From NCBI GenBank assembly GCA_041300865.1, contig JBFYTF010000222.1, positions 1 to 29,708 on the forward strand: a stretch of 29,708 bases of DNA, given 5' to 3'. The first letter of the stretch is position 1. Each line of letters opens with the position of its first letter. This document shows positions 15,117 through 22,931 of the stretch, piece by piece. Source of the stretch: JAAYZQ01 sp041300865. Lineage in GTDB: Bacteria > Chloroflexota > Anaerolineae > JAAYZQ01. The notes under the pieces are model-generated. The model was not told the origin of the DNA and did no database searches. It saw only the letters and a list, made by a program, of their open reading frames with translations. A program made the position numbers and the translations under genes.

Positions 15117-16193
15117 ATGCACTATTACTATCCTCCGGAGTCGCGCATCACACCCCTGACCGTAATCCGGCGGGAAAGACTCCTGCCTGTGCCAGGGCAG
15201 GTGCTTGTCCGCCCCGGCGAAACGGTGGTGCCCGCCGACGTCGTGGCCCGGTGCCTGGTTCCGGGGACGATGCGCGTCCTCGACGTCAGCCGGGAACTGC
15301 GACTGCGACGCGACCGCGTGAGCGACATCATTCGCAAAATGCCGGGCGATAGCGTGCAGGCAAACGAGGTCGTTGCCGCCCGAGGAGGGCTGTTCGGCCG
15401 GTTTCGCCGGGCTTGCCGCTCGCCCGTCGACGGCGAGGTGATCGAAGTGCGTGACGGCCTCGTTCTCATCGAGGAAGCGGGCTCACCGTTCGAGCTGCAC
15501 GCCCATCTGAAGGGCCAGGTCACGAACGTCATGCCGAACAGAGGGGTGGTGGTTTCGGCCGCCGGGGCCCTCATCCAGGGGGTGTGGGGCAGCGGCGGTG
15601 AGGCCGAGGGCGTGCTCAAGCTCCTGGTCGACAGCCCGCAGAAGCCACTCCGCAACCGCTCCATCGACGTCAGCTGCCACGGCACAATCGTAGTGGGAGG
15701 GCGCCTCGTGGACGAGAAGGCCCTGGAGCAGGCCGTCGAGGCCCAGGTGGGCGGGGTGATAGTCGGCAGTGTCAGCGCGGATCTTGGCCCACACCTTGAG
15801 TCGCTGCCATTTCCCGTGTTGGTTAGCGAGGGCTTTGGTGCGATGCCCATGTCGGATCCCGTGTTTGCCCTCCTGCATGCCAACGCGGGCCGGGAGGCAA
15901 TGGTCAGTGCCGACACGAAAACCCGCTGGGGTGCCCGTCGCCCGGAGGTGCTGATCCCGCTGCGCGCGGAGGACGAAAAACCGGCGGAAGAGCCTGGACT
16001 CCGTGTCTTGCAGGTGGGAGATCGCGTTCGCTTGCTGAGGGCACCCTACGTGGGCAGCGTCGGCACCGTGCGCGAGCTGCCGCCACTCCCGCAGCCGATA
16101 GAATCAGGGGCACGGCTGCCCGTGGCGGTGGTTGATCTGGCCCAGGAGCAGTCTGTTGCCGTTCCCATCGCAAACCTGGAGCTGATTCGCTAG
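15117..16193 (+). CDS. Hypothetical protein with lipoyl-like segment and C-terminal KOW-like barrel
   Basis: A 358-residue soluble protein I cannot assign to a family. Residues 26-50 (VLVRPGETVVPADVVARCLVPG) and 102-120 (SPVDGEVIEVRDGLVLIEE) look like the two halves of a lipoyl/biotinyl-type beta barrel. The lysine that would carry a cofactor is missing, so it is more likely a structural sandwich barrel. Residues 320-340 (VGDRVRLLRAPYVGSVGTV) resemble a KOW-type small barrel. It lies 16 bases after the MutL-like gene, with GGGAGAG before the ATG. It may be the working partner of that ATPase. Confidence 0.7.
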   Translation: MHYYYPPESRITPLTVIRRERLLPVPGQVLVRPGETVVPADVVARCLVPGTMRVLDVSRELRLRRDRVSDIIRKMPGDSVQANEVVAARGGLFGRFRRACRSPVDGEVIEVRDGLVLIEEAGSPFELHAHLKGQVTNVMPNRGVVVSAAGALIQGVWGSGGEAEGVLKLLVDSPQKPLRNRSIDVSCHGTIVVGGRLVDEKALEQAVEAQVGGVIVGSVSADLGPHLESLPFPVLVSEGFGAMPMSDPVFALLHANAGREAMVSADTKTRWGARRPEVLIPLRAEDEKPAEEPGLRVLQVGDRVRLLRAPYVGSVGTVRELPPLPQPIESGARLPVAVVDLAQEQSVAVPIANLELIR

Positions 16194-16247
16194 CCCAGGG
16201 CGGTGCACCGAACCGGCCTATACGGAACGAGAAGGAGGAGGAGATAC

Positions 16248-16760
16248 ATGTCTCAAGGCATTCGTGACACGCTGGCAAACAAGAAGTTTGCCATCCCGCT
16301 CATCGTCTTGCTGGGTTTCTGCCTCGTTGGATTGATCCTCGTGGGAGTGGTACTCCTTCTGCGCCCAGGAGAGGGCGACGACGGCCAGCCGACACAGGTA
16401 GCGGGCGAGGTAGTCACCGCCTCGGTCACCGCCGCGGACCTGGCGACATTCACACCGGCCCCGACCAACACGGTCACCCCCAGGCCGTCTCCAACCCTCG
16501 TGCCTGTGGCCACGGTGGGTGCGGGAACCGGCACACCGGAGGCGACGAGCGCCGTGATCAGTGCTGCCGGCTCGCCCACGGTAGGCGCCACGGCCGCGGC
16601 GACCAGCTCCGTGTCCCAGGCAACCGCGACAATAGCGGCCGCCAACGGCGACGGTGAGCTGGCGGACACGGGCCTCGGTTGGGGCCTGATCCTGTTTGCC
16701 GGCGCAGGGCTGGCTGCCCTGGGTGTGGCTGCACGCCGGCTGCGGCTAGCAGGTGGCTAG
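16248..16760 (+). CDS. Small surface protein with N-terminal helix and LADTG tail
   Basis: A 170-residue protein. A membrane helix at about 14-38 is followed by a long Thr/Ala/Pro/Ser-rich low-complexity stalk (about 50-135). The C-terminus reads LADTG, then about 20 hydrophobic residues, then RRLR. That is the layout of a sortase signal, and LAxTG is the form recognised by class E sortases. No sortase gene is in the window, and the N-terminal helix could instead be the only anchor. The ATG at 16248 follows AAGGAGGAGGAG, a strong ribosome site. Its 3' end overlaps the ATPase gene. Confidence 0.7.
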   Translation: MSQGIRDTLANKKFAIPLIVLLGFCLVGLILVGVVLLLRPGEGDDGQPTQVAGEVVTASVTAADLATFTPAPTNTVTPRPSPTLVPVATVGAGTGTPEATSAVISAAGSPTVGATAAATSSVSQATATIAAANGDGELADTGLGWGLILFAGAGLAALGVAARRLRLAGG

Positions 16761-18138
16761 AGGGGCGCAAACGCAGATAGCGACTATGCTGCCAGACACT
16801 CTCCGCCACGAGGACGGCCTGTGGGTCATGCAACGGATCGTGGACGGCGACTGCGCTGCCGTGGTGGGCATCAGCAACACCGGCAAGTCTACGCTGCTGC
16901 GGGCGTTGGCGCGAGAGCAGGTGCGCCGCCGCCTGGTTCCCCACGTCGCCGGCGCGTACGTCTTTGTCTACGTCGACTTTAACCTGATGTTGGAAGCCAC
17001 CGAGCAGGGCTTCTACGAGCTGGTTTTGCGGCACCTCATCGAAGGCCTCGAGGACCCTGGGGAGCAGGCGGACTACCTGGACCAGGCACGAGGCGCTTAC
17101 CAGACCCTGGTTGCACCCCCCAGCTCTTTCCACATCTCCCTAAGCTTTCGCGAAGGGCTGACCGCCGTCTGCGAGGGCGCAACGGCCAACCTGGTCCTCC
17201 TTTTTGACGAGTTCGACGAGCCGTTTGAGCAGATTGACGGGCGGGTATTCCTGAACCTGCGGGCACTCAAGGACAGGTATGGCCAGCGGTTGGCCTTTGT
17301 CACGGCGACCAACCGGTGGCTAGCCAGCATTCGTCGCGGTCGGGACGTGGACGAGTTCACAGAGATGTTTCAGCCGTTCACCCAGTTCCTTGGCCCGCTG
17401 GACAGATCCGACATCGACCAGGTGGTCGATTGGGTGGCTGCCCAGGAGGATTATACCTTCGATGACCAGGATCGGGCCTTTCTGGAACACCAGTCAGGGG
17501 GGCACCTTGGCCTGCTGCTGTCGATCTGCCGCGCCTTGGGCGAGGTAACCGGCCGGTCGGTGCGCGACGAGAGCCAGGATTGGCTGATCCACCGCCAGGT
17601 GCGCGAGCAGCTGGACCGAGATCCAAACGTCCAGAACGAGTGCCGGACGATCTGGAAAGAGCTGACCGAGGAGCAGCGGGAAACGTTGATGTCGCTGCTG
17701 GGAGGCGAGGAAGACGTGGAGCGGGAGGCCGTGGAGTTGCTGCAGGTCAGGGGCCTGCTCCACGAGGGACAGGAATTGCTTTTCTCGCCAGTTTTCGAGG
17801 CGTTTGTGCGCCGGCAGCGCCTGACCCAGCGACGGCGGCAGGAAGGTGTGCGGGTCGACGTGGAAAGTGGCAGCGTGTGGGTGGACGGGCAGCAGGTAGA
17901 GCCCCTCACGGACCTGGAATACCGCCTGCTGCTGCTGCTCTTTGGCCGCCTGGGCAAGATCTGCGACAAGTACCAGATCGTGGAGGCGGTGTGGGGTGAG
18001 GACTATATCGACCAGGTCGACGACGCCCGCATCGACAAGCTCCTCAGCCGCTTGCGCTCCAAAATCGAGCCCGATCCGCGCAATCCGCGCTACCTCGTCA
18101 CCGTGCGGGGCAGGGGCTACAGGCTCTCAAACCCTTAA
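16753..18138 (+). CDS. ATPase fused to an OmpR-type winged-helix DNA-binding domain
   Basis: A 461-residue protein. The N-terminal P-loop ATPase has Walker A GISNTGKST (39-47) and Walker B LVLLFDEFDE (147-156), with a sensor-like FVTATNR further on. After a helical region, residues 370-460 form a response-regulator-type winged helix: LTDLEYRLLLLLF, then AVWGED, then DDARIDKLLSRLRSKI, and the wing YLVTVRGRGYRL. There is no receiver domain, so ATP binding may replace phosphorylation as the switch. The GTG at 16753 overlaps the previous gene by 8 bases; an ATG at 16786 is a possible alternative, and neither has a strong ribosome site. It is the likely local regulator of this locus. Confidence 0.85.
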   Translation: MARGAQTQIATMLPDTLRHEDGLWVMQRIVDGDCAAVVGISNTGKSTLLRALAREQVRRRLVPHVAGAYVFVYVDFNLMLEATEQGFYELVLRHLIEGLEDPGEQADYLDQARGAYQTLVAPPSSFHISLSFREGLTAVCEGATANLVLLFDEFDEPFEQIDGRVFLNLRALKDRYGQRLAFVTATNRWLASIRRGRDVDEFTEMFQPFTQFLGPLDRSDIDQVVDWVAAQEDYTFDDQDRAFLEHQSGGHLGLLLSICRALGEVTGRSVRDESQDWLIHRQVREQLDRDPNVQNECRTIWKELTEEQRETLMSLLGGEEDVEREAVELLQVRGLLHEGQELLFSPVFEAFVRRQRLTQRRRQEGVRVDVESGSVWVDGQQVEPLTDLEYRLLLLLFGRLGKICDKYQIVEAVWGEDYIDQVDDARIDKLLSRLRSKIEPDPRNPRYLVTVRGRGYRLSNP

Positions 18139-18192
18139 ACTATCGCCGTCAGCCCGGTGTCAGCAGCCAGTCATGTAGCCGCTTTGAAGAGA

Positions 18193-18201
18193 TGGTAGAA
18201 T
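18193..18201 (+). promoter_or_regulatory. Candidate extended -10 promoter for the pspA run
   Basis: TGG followed by TAGAAT (18196-18201), with no good -35 box. The predicted start is near 18208, leaving a leader of about 60 bases. It lies in the 128-base gap that separates the two plus-strand gene runs. Confidence 0.4.
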
Positions 18202-18266
18202 AGGGTCAGCGGTTGCGTCTTAAGGCGGGCCGCGATATCACTCGCAGCAAAAGGGAGGAACGATCG

Positions 18267-18941
18267 ATGGCAAGCTTGATGAAGAAGGTCCAGACTCTGA
18301 TCACCGCCAATCTACATGCCATGGTGGACGCGGCATTGAGGGCGAACTCGCTGGCGGTCTTTGACCAATATATCCGCGAGGTGGAGGACAACCTGGAGAA
18401 CCTCGAGGACGCGGTGGCAACGGTGGGCGGTGAGCTCAAGTCGCTGCGCCGTCGAAAGGCGGACCAGGAACAGAAAGCAGCAGAGCTGGATCGCAGCATC
18501 GACGTCTTTTTGCGAGAAGGCAAGGAGGACCTGGCCCTCGCTGCGCAGAGCAAGCTGAACTCGATCAACCGGCTCGTGCAGAACTATGACGAGATGCTCG
18601 AGCGCCAAGAAGCCGAGTACCAAAGCCTGAAGGACGCCCGCCTGAAGCTGGAGGCCAAGCTCACGACGGTGAAACAGGAGCGGGAAGAGCTGCAGGTCCT
18701 TCTCGACCTGGCCCGGTCGAAGGAACTGACGGCGCAGACCATCAAGTCGTTGGACGGCTTGATGGGCTCCGGTGACGGCGACGTCGAAAGGGTGGCCGAG
18801 GGGATTCGGGCGCGGTTGGACAAGGCGTCGGCTCGCAGCGAGATGCAGGCCGCCAGCCTCGAGGCGCAGATGGACGAGGTGTTGGAAAAGGGCACGCTGG
18901 ACGCGCAGCTGGCCGAACGCAAGTCGCGATTGGGACTCTAG
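18267..18941 (+). CDS. pspA: PspA/IM30-family membrane-remodelling protein
   Basis: A 224-residue protein, nearly all alpha-helical coiled coil, with the family's N-terminal amphipathic helix (MASLMKKVQTLITANLHAMVDAA). PspA/IM30 proteins are ESCRT-III relatives that polymerise on the inner face of the membrane to protect or repair it. Length and the helix 1-3 pattern, including QYIREVEDNLENLEDAVATV, fit the family. The ATG at 18267 follows AAGGGAGG. It opens a run of envelope-associated genes. No pspB, pspC or pspF is present, as is usual outside Proteobacteria. Confidence 0.88.
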   Translation: MASLMKKVQTLITANLHAMVDAALRANSLAVFDQYIREVEDNLENLEDAVATVGGELKSLRRRKADQEQKAAELDRSIDVFLREGKEDLALAAQSKLNSINRLVQNYDEMLERQEAEYQSLKDARLKLEAKLTTVKQEREELQVLLDLARSKELTAQTIKSLDGLMGSGDGDVERVAEGIRARLDKASARSEMQAASLEAQMDEVLEKGTLDAQLAERKSRLGL

Positions 18942-18956
18942 TCTCGCCACTTTCAC

Positions 18957-19000
18957 CCTGTGCCGCAACCCCGAACAGGCTTCGGGCGTTGCGGCACGGG
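18957..19000 (+). other. Strong stem-loop between pspA and the next gene
   Basis: GTGCCGCAAC (18960-18969) pairs perfectly with GTTGCGGCAC (18988-18997). Inside it, CCCGAA pairs with TTCGGG around a five-base loop, with one bulged C, and three more pairs can close the base. No T-run follows, so it is not a typical intrinsic terminator. It could block 3' exonucleases and raise pspA message relative to downstream genes. Confidence 0.65.
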
Positions 19001-19032
19001 TGTTGAGCCGGGCCAGAGCAAAGGATGAAGGG

Positions 19033-20229
19033 ATGAACCGAACACGTATCATATTCTTCGTGATCATTGGATTGGCGATCCTCATCATCGCCGGCGGGGT
19101 GATCTGGGGCCAACTGGCAAGCGATGATGACCCCGGCATCATCGAGCCCGAGGTCGAAGAGGGAGACCTGGAGGTCTATATCGCGAGTGCCCTGCCCGTC
19201 GCCGACTGGGTACAGGAAGCGGCACGCCAATTCAATGCCGAGAGCCACACGCTTGAGGGTCGCGAAATCCAGGTGACGGTGGCCCCCATGGACGGGCTTA
19301 CGGCAGCGGGGCGCTACGAGCGCGACGAGATGGACCCGCTGCCTACCGCCTGGATCCCCGACAGCCGCTACTTGGTAGAGCTGGTGAACGCTTCCTTCAA
19401 GGAGCGTCTGGGCCGCGACGTTTTTCTGACCGATGGTGAGTATCGCGCCCGGCCGGTTGTGATCTCGCTGCTTGCCTGGGGCATCTATGACAGCCGGGCA
19501 ACGGTGTTGGAGGAGCGCTTTGGTGACATCTCCTGGGAAGCGATCCATGATGCAGCCGTGGCTCCCGGGGGCTGGACAGAGTTGGGCGGCCAAGGTGACT
19601 GGGGCTACTTCAAGCTGGCCATTTCGAACCCGCGCAAGAACATCAGCGGCCTGGCCGCCATGGTAGCCGCCGCCGGTGAATATTATGGCCGAACCAACAT
19701 CAGCGTCGAGGACGTGACGAACCCCGAGTTCCAGGCCTGGCTGGGCGAGATCATGAGCTCCATGAGCGATCTTTCCGGCGGCACCTACACCGTGGCCGAC
19801 CTGGCTCTTTTCGGCTACACGACAGGCGATGCCGGGCAGTTGTTGGAGAGCGACCTGCTGGTCAACATGCAGGGCATTCAGAGCCGCTGGGCCGATCCCC
19901 TGCGCATCTACTATCCAGAATACGTGACCTGGTTTGACTTTCCCTTTACGACGTGGATGGGTCCCGAGACGTCCGCCCTGGAAAAGAACGCGGCGCTGGA
20001 GTTCGAAAAGTACCTGTTGACCCCCGAGGTGCAGAAGGCGGCCCTGGCCTACGGTTTGCGTCCGGCCAACCCCGATGTGCCCATCACCGGTGCCGACACT
20101 CTCTTTGACGAGTGGGCCTCGCAGGGGGTGGTGGGCGTGGTGCCCCGCACGACGGCCATGCGCTCGCCCGATCGCGACGTTCTACAGGCCCTGCTGCGCT
20201 GGTTCGATCTCAACGTGGCAGGCCGCTAG
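19033..20229 (+). CDS. Membrane-anchored extracellular solute-binding-like protein
   Basis: A 398-residue protein with one N-terminal membrane helix (residues 5-27) that has no cleavage site or lipobox, so it stays anchored. The rest has a type II periplasmic-binding fold: LEVYIASALPVADWV at the start, FNAESHTLEGREIQV, a WIPDSRYL segment and the closing LLTPEVQKAALAYGLRPA. It is paralogous to the N-terminal part of the next gene. No ABC permease or ATPase is nearby, so it is more likely a sensor or scaffold than a transporter part. AAGGATGAAGGG precedes the ATG at 19033. Confidence 0.82.
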   Translation: MNRTRIIFFVIIGLAILIIAGGVIWGQLASDDDPGIIEPEVEEGDLEVYIASALPVADWVQEAARQFNAESHTLEGREIQVTVAPMDGLTAAGRYERDEMDPLPTAWIPDSRYLVELVNASFKERLGRDVFLTDGEYRARPVVISLLAWGIYDSRATVLEERFGDISWEAIHDAAVAPGGWTELGGQGDWGYFKLAISNPRKNISGLAAMVAAAGEYYGRTNISVEDVTNPEFQAWLGEIMSSMSDLSGGTYTVADLALFGYTTGDAGQLLESDLLVNMQGIQSRWADPLRIYYPEYVTWFDFPFTTWMGPETSALEKNAALEFEKYLLTPEVQKAALAYGLRPANPDVPITGADTLFDEWASQGVVGVVPRTTAMRSPDRDVLQALLRWFDLNVAGR

Positions 20230-20254
20230 GGGCCCGGTGCAAGGGAAGGATAGC

Positions 20255-21976
20255 ATGAGTAGACGTGCTGGATCTGGATCCTCGTCAATGAGCGCCCGCA
20301 GCAGTGCGCGCCTGGTGCTCGTCCTGCTGGTCGTCGGCATGTTTCTAGTCTTGGGCGTGTGCTGCGCGGTGTGGGCCATCATCGGCAGCGTCGTGAACGA
20401 CAACGAAGGTCTCGCAACGCCAGAGGCCCAAGCGCCGTCGGGCCTGGTGGTAGCCTATTCGCCCGAAAAGGAGCCGGCCTTTCGCTCGCTGGTGGAGGGC
20501 TTTAACGAGCAAAGGTTCGAGGGGTTGGACGGCGAGGCGATGCGCATCGAAGCCGTGGCCATGAGCCCCGAGGCAATGGTTGACGCCGTCCTGGACGGCA
20601 GCGCCCAGTTCCAGGCACTCGCGCCTGACTCGACGATCTGGCTCGGCCAGCTCGACGAGGAGTGGCAGGCCAACACGGGCAGCGAAGCGCTGGCCGTGGG
20701 CGAAACCGTTCGTTTTGCCGTGAGCCCGGTGGTGATTGCCATGTGGGAAGAGACTGCCCGGGAGATGGGCTGGCCAGAGGGGGATGTGAGCTGGCAGGAC
20801 CTGCTGAGCCGGGCCCAGGCCGACCCGAACTTTCGCTGGAGCCACCCTGCCACCAGCTCGGCCAGCGGCTTGCTGGCCACCCTGGCCGAGTTCTACGCGG
20901 CCGCCGGCAAGAGCCGGGGGCTGACCATCGAAGACGTCCAGGCCCAGGAAACCCTCGATTACGTGGCGGCGCTGGAAAAGACCGTGCGCTACTATGGCGA
21001 GGGCAACGAGCCGGCCCTGATCGAGCGCGCGCTAGAAGAGGGGCGTGATTTCCTGGACGCCTTTGTCGTCCAGGAACAGATGGTGGTCTACTTTAACACC
21101 CAGCGGGGCGAACAACCCCGCCTGGTGGCCGTCTACCCCACAGAGGGGACCTTGTGGGAAGACCATCCCCTGGCTCTTCTCGAGGTGGCGAGCCCAACGC
21201 CTGCGCAGCGGCAGATCTTCTCCCGGTTCCGCGACTACCTGCTCTCGCCCGAGGCGCAGCAGCTCGTGCTGAGCCACGGCTATCGCCCGGCCGACCTATC
21301 GACGCCGCTGAACAGCCCTGGATCGCCCCTGTCGCTGGAAAATGGGGTGGACGCGTCGCAGCCGGAGACGACACTGCAAGTGCCCAGCGCCCAGGTGGTG
21401 GGCGTCGTGCGCGATGTGTGGTGGTACACCAAGCGCCATACCAACGTCTACCTGGTGGTCGATACCTCGGGCAGCATGCGCGGCGAAAAGCTGGAACAGG
21501 CCCAAGCGGCCCTGGACGCGTTTCTGCAGCAGATCGAGGGTGACGTGGAGCGCGTCGGCTTGATCCAGTTCGCAACCTACGTCGATGTGCCGGTCTATCT
21601 CGACGAGCTGGGGAACAACCGCGAGGCATTGGAGTCAGCGGTGGCCGGGCTCCGGGCGGAGGGCGACACGGCGCTGCTCGATGGGGTTTATGAGGCCCAC
21701 CGGCGGCTCGAGGAGCTGGGCGACACGGAGCGGATCAATGCCGTGGTGGTCATGACCGACGGCCAGGAGAACCGTTCGTCCATCAGCGTGCGGCAGCTGG
21801 TCCGCGAGCTGCAGGACCAGGAGCCGGTGCCGGTGGTCGTCTTTTGCATAGCCTACGGCGAGGACGCTGACCTGGCGACCTTGCAGGCCATTGCCGAGCC
21901 GACCGGAGGACAGGTGCTTGAGGGCGATCTCGAGACCATCAGCGACCTGTACCAGATCCTGTCAACCTACTTCTAG
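20255..21976 (+). CDS. Membrane-anchored solute-binding-like domain fused to VWA
   Basis: A 573-residue protein. A membrane helix at about 19-46 is followed by a solute-binding-like domain (about 60-360) related to the upstream gene; both share a PDS-x-x-W/L element, a SGLxAxxAxxYxxxG stretch and a closing LLSPEAQQLVLSHGYRPA-type end. The C-terminal 180 residues are a von Willebrand factor A domain with an intact metal site: DTSGS from Asp403 and MTDGQ with Asp502. VWA domains bind protein ligands through a divalent cation. The ATG at 20255 follows AAGGGAAGG. It probably binds another surface protein of this gene run. Confidence 0.87.
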   Translation: MSRRAGSGSSSMSARSSARLVLVLLVVGMFLVLGVCCAVWAIIGSVVNDNEGLATPEAQAPSGLVVAYSPEKEPAFRSLVEGFNEQRFEGLDGEAMRIEAVAMSPEAMVDAVLDGSAQFQALAPDSTIWLGQLDEEWQANTGSEALAVGETVRFAVSPVVIAMWEETAREMGWPEGDVSWQDLLSRAQADPNFRWSHPATSSASGLLATLAEFYAAAGKSRGLTIEDVQAQETLDYVAALEKTVRYYGEGNEPALIERALEEGRDFLDAFVVQEQMVVYFNTQRGEQPRLVAVYPTEGTLWEDHPLALLEVASPTPAQRQIFSRFRDYLLSPEAQQLVLSHGYRPADLSTPLNSPGSPLSLENGVDASQPETTLQVPSAQVVGVVRDVWWYTKRHTNVYLVVDTSGSMRGEKLEQAQAALDAFLQQIEGDVERVGLIQFATYVDVPVYLDELGNNREALESAVAGLRAEGDTALLDGVYEAHRRLEELGDTERINAVVVMTDGQENRSSISVRQLVRELQDQEPVPVVVFCIAYGEDADLATLQAIAEPTGGQVLEGDLETISDLYQILSTYF

Positions 21977-21980
21977 ACCC

Positions 21981-22907
21981 ATGGCCAAGAGCGGTATTCA
22001 ACAAGAGCTGGAACAAAAGGCGACGCGCTCCATCCTGACGCGCTCCATCTACCGTTGGGAGAGTGCGGTCATCATCAGCCTGACCGTGGGCTTGTCGTTG
22101 TTCACTATGCTTGGCCTGGTGCCCGTGCCCGACTTCTGGCAGTGGTGGTTCTGGGTGGTGCTAGGGAGCTTGGGAGAAGTGGCCCTGGTGTGGAGCAGCC
22201 TGAGGGACCCCGAGTTCCGCGCCAGAGCTGTGGCCGAGATGTTTCGCGAAAAGTTCAACGCCCGGGAGATCCGGAGCGCCAAGCTGCGCGCCCAGGTGGA
22301 CAAAGCGCTGGAGTATCGGGACCGCATCGATGAGGCCATCCAGGAAGGGCGCGAGGGAGTGCTGCGCGAGCATCTGCGGGACGTTAGCCGGGGAATAAAC
22401 CAATGGCTCGAGAACCTCTTTCGTCTCGCCCGGCGGCTGGATGCCTACGAGGCGGACGCCATGATCCACCAGGATCTGTCGGCCGTGCAGCCGGCCATCG
22501 AGAACTTGAAAAGGCGGCTGTCGACGGAGGATGACGACACGGTCAAGCGGCAGATCAGCCAGACGATCGCGCAGCGGCAGATCCAGCGGGACAACCTGCA
22601 CAAGCTGCAGAACGTCATGGAGCGCGCGGAGTTTCAGCTGGAGAGCACCATCACCGCCATGGGCACGGTGTATTCCCAGGTCATGATCCTCAGCTCGCGC
22701 GACGTGGCATCGGGCCGGGCCGATCGTTTGCAGCAGGATATCGCCGACCAGGTGCAGGGGCTGCAGGACGTCGTCAAGACACTGGATGAGGTCTACCAGG
22801 CGGGCGCGGACCCGCTGGGCCTGGGACGCCAGCCGGCCGACATCGGAGCCCTGGATGCTGCCAGTGCTGCCCAACAGAGCTCGGGGAAAAAGGGAACGAG
22901 GCCCTGA
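21981..22907 (+). CDS. Two-helix membrane protein with long coiled coil
   Basis: A 308-residue protein with two membrane helices near residues 28-48 and 52-73, joined by a very short loop, then about 210 residues of charged helix (80-290). The long helical part is likely cytoplasmic if the short loop faces out. I do not recognise the family. It starts only 4 bases after the VWA gene, so the two are almost certainly co-translated. Its coiled coil could contact PspA, which is also a coiled-coil protein in the same run; this is inference from layout only. Confidence 0.75.
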   Translation: MAKSGIQQELEQKATRSILTRSIYRWESAVIISLTVGLSLFTMLGLVPVPDFWQWWFWVVLGSLGEVALVWSSLRDPEFRARAVAEMFREKFNAREIRSAKLRAQVDKALEYRDRIDEAIQEGREGVLREHLRDVSRGINQWLENLFRLARRLDAYEADAMIHQDLSAVQPAIENLKRRLSTEDDDTVKRQISQTIAQRQIQRDNLHKLQNVMERAEFQLESTITAMGTVYSQVMILSSRDVASGRADRLQQDIADQVQGLQDVVKTLDEVYQAGADPLGLGRQPADIGALDAASAAQQSSGKKGTRP

Positions 22908-22931
22908 CGGGGCCCCTTCGAGGTGAGAACA

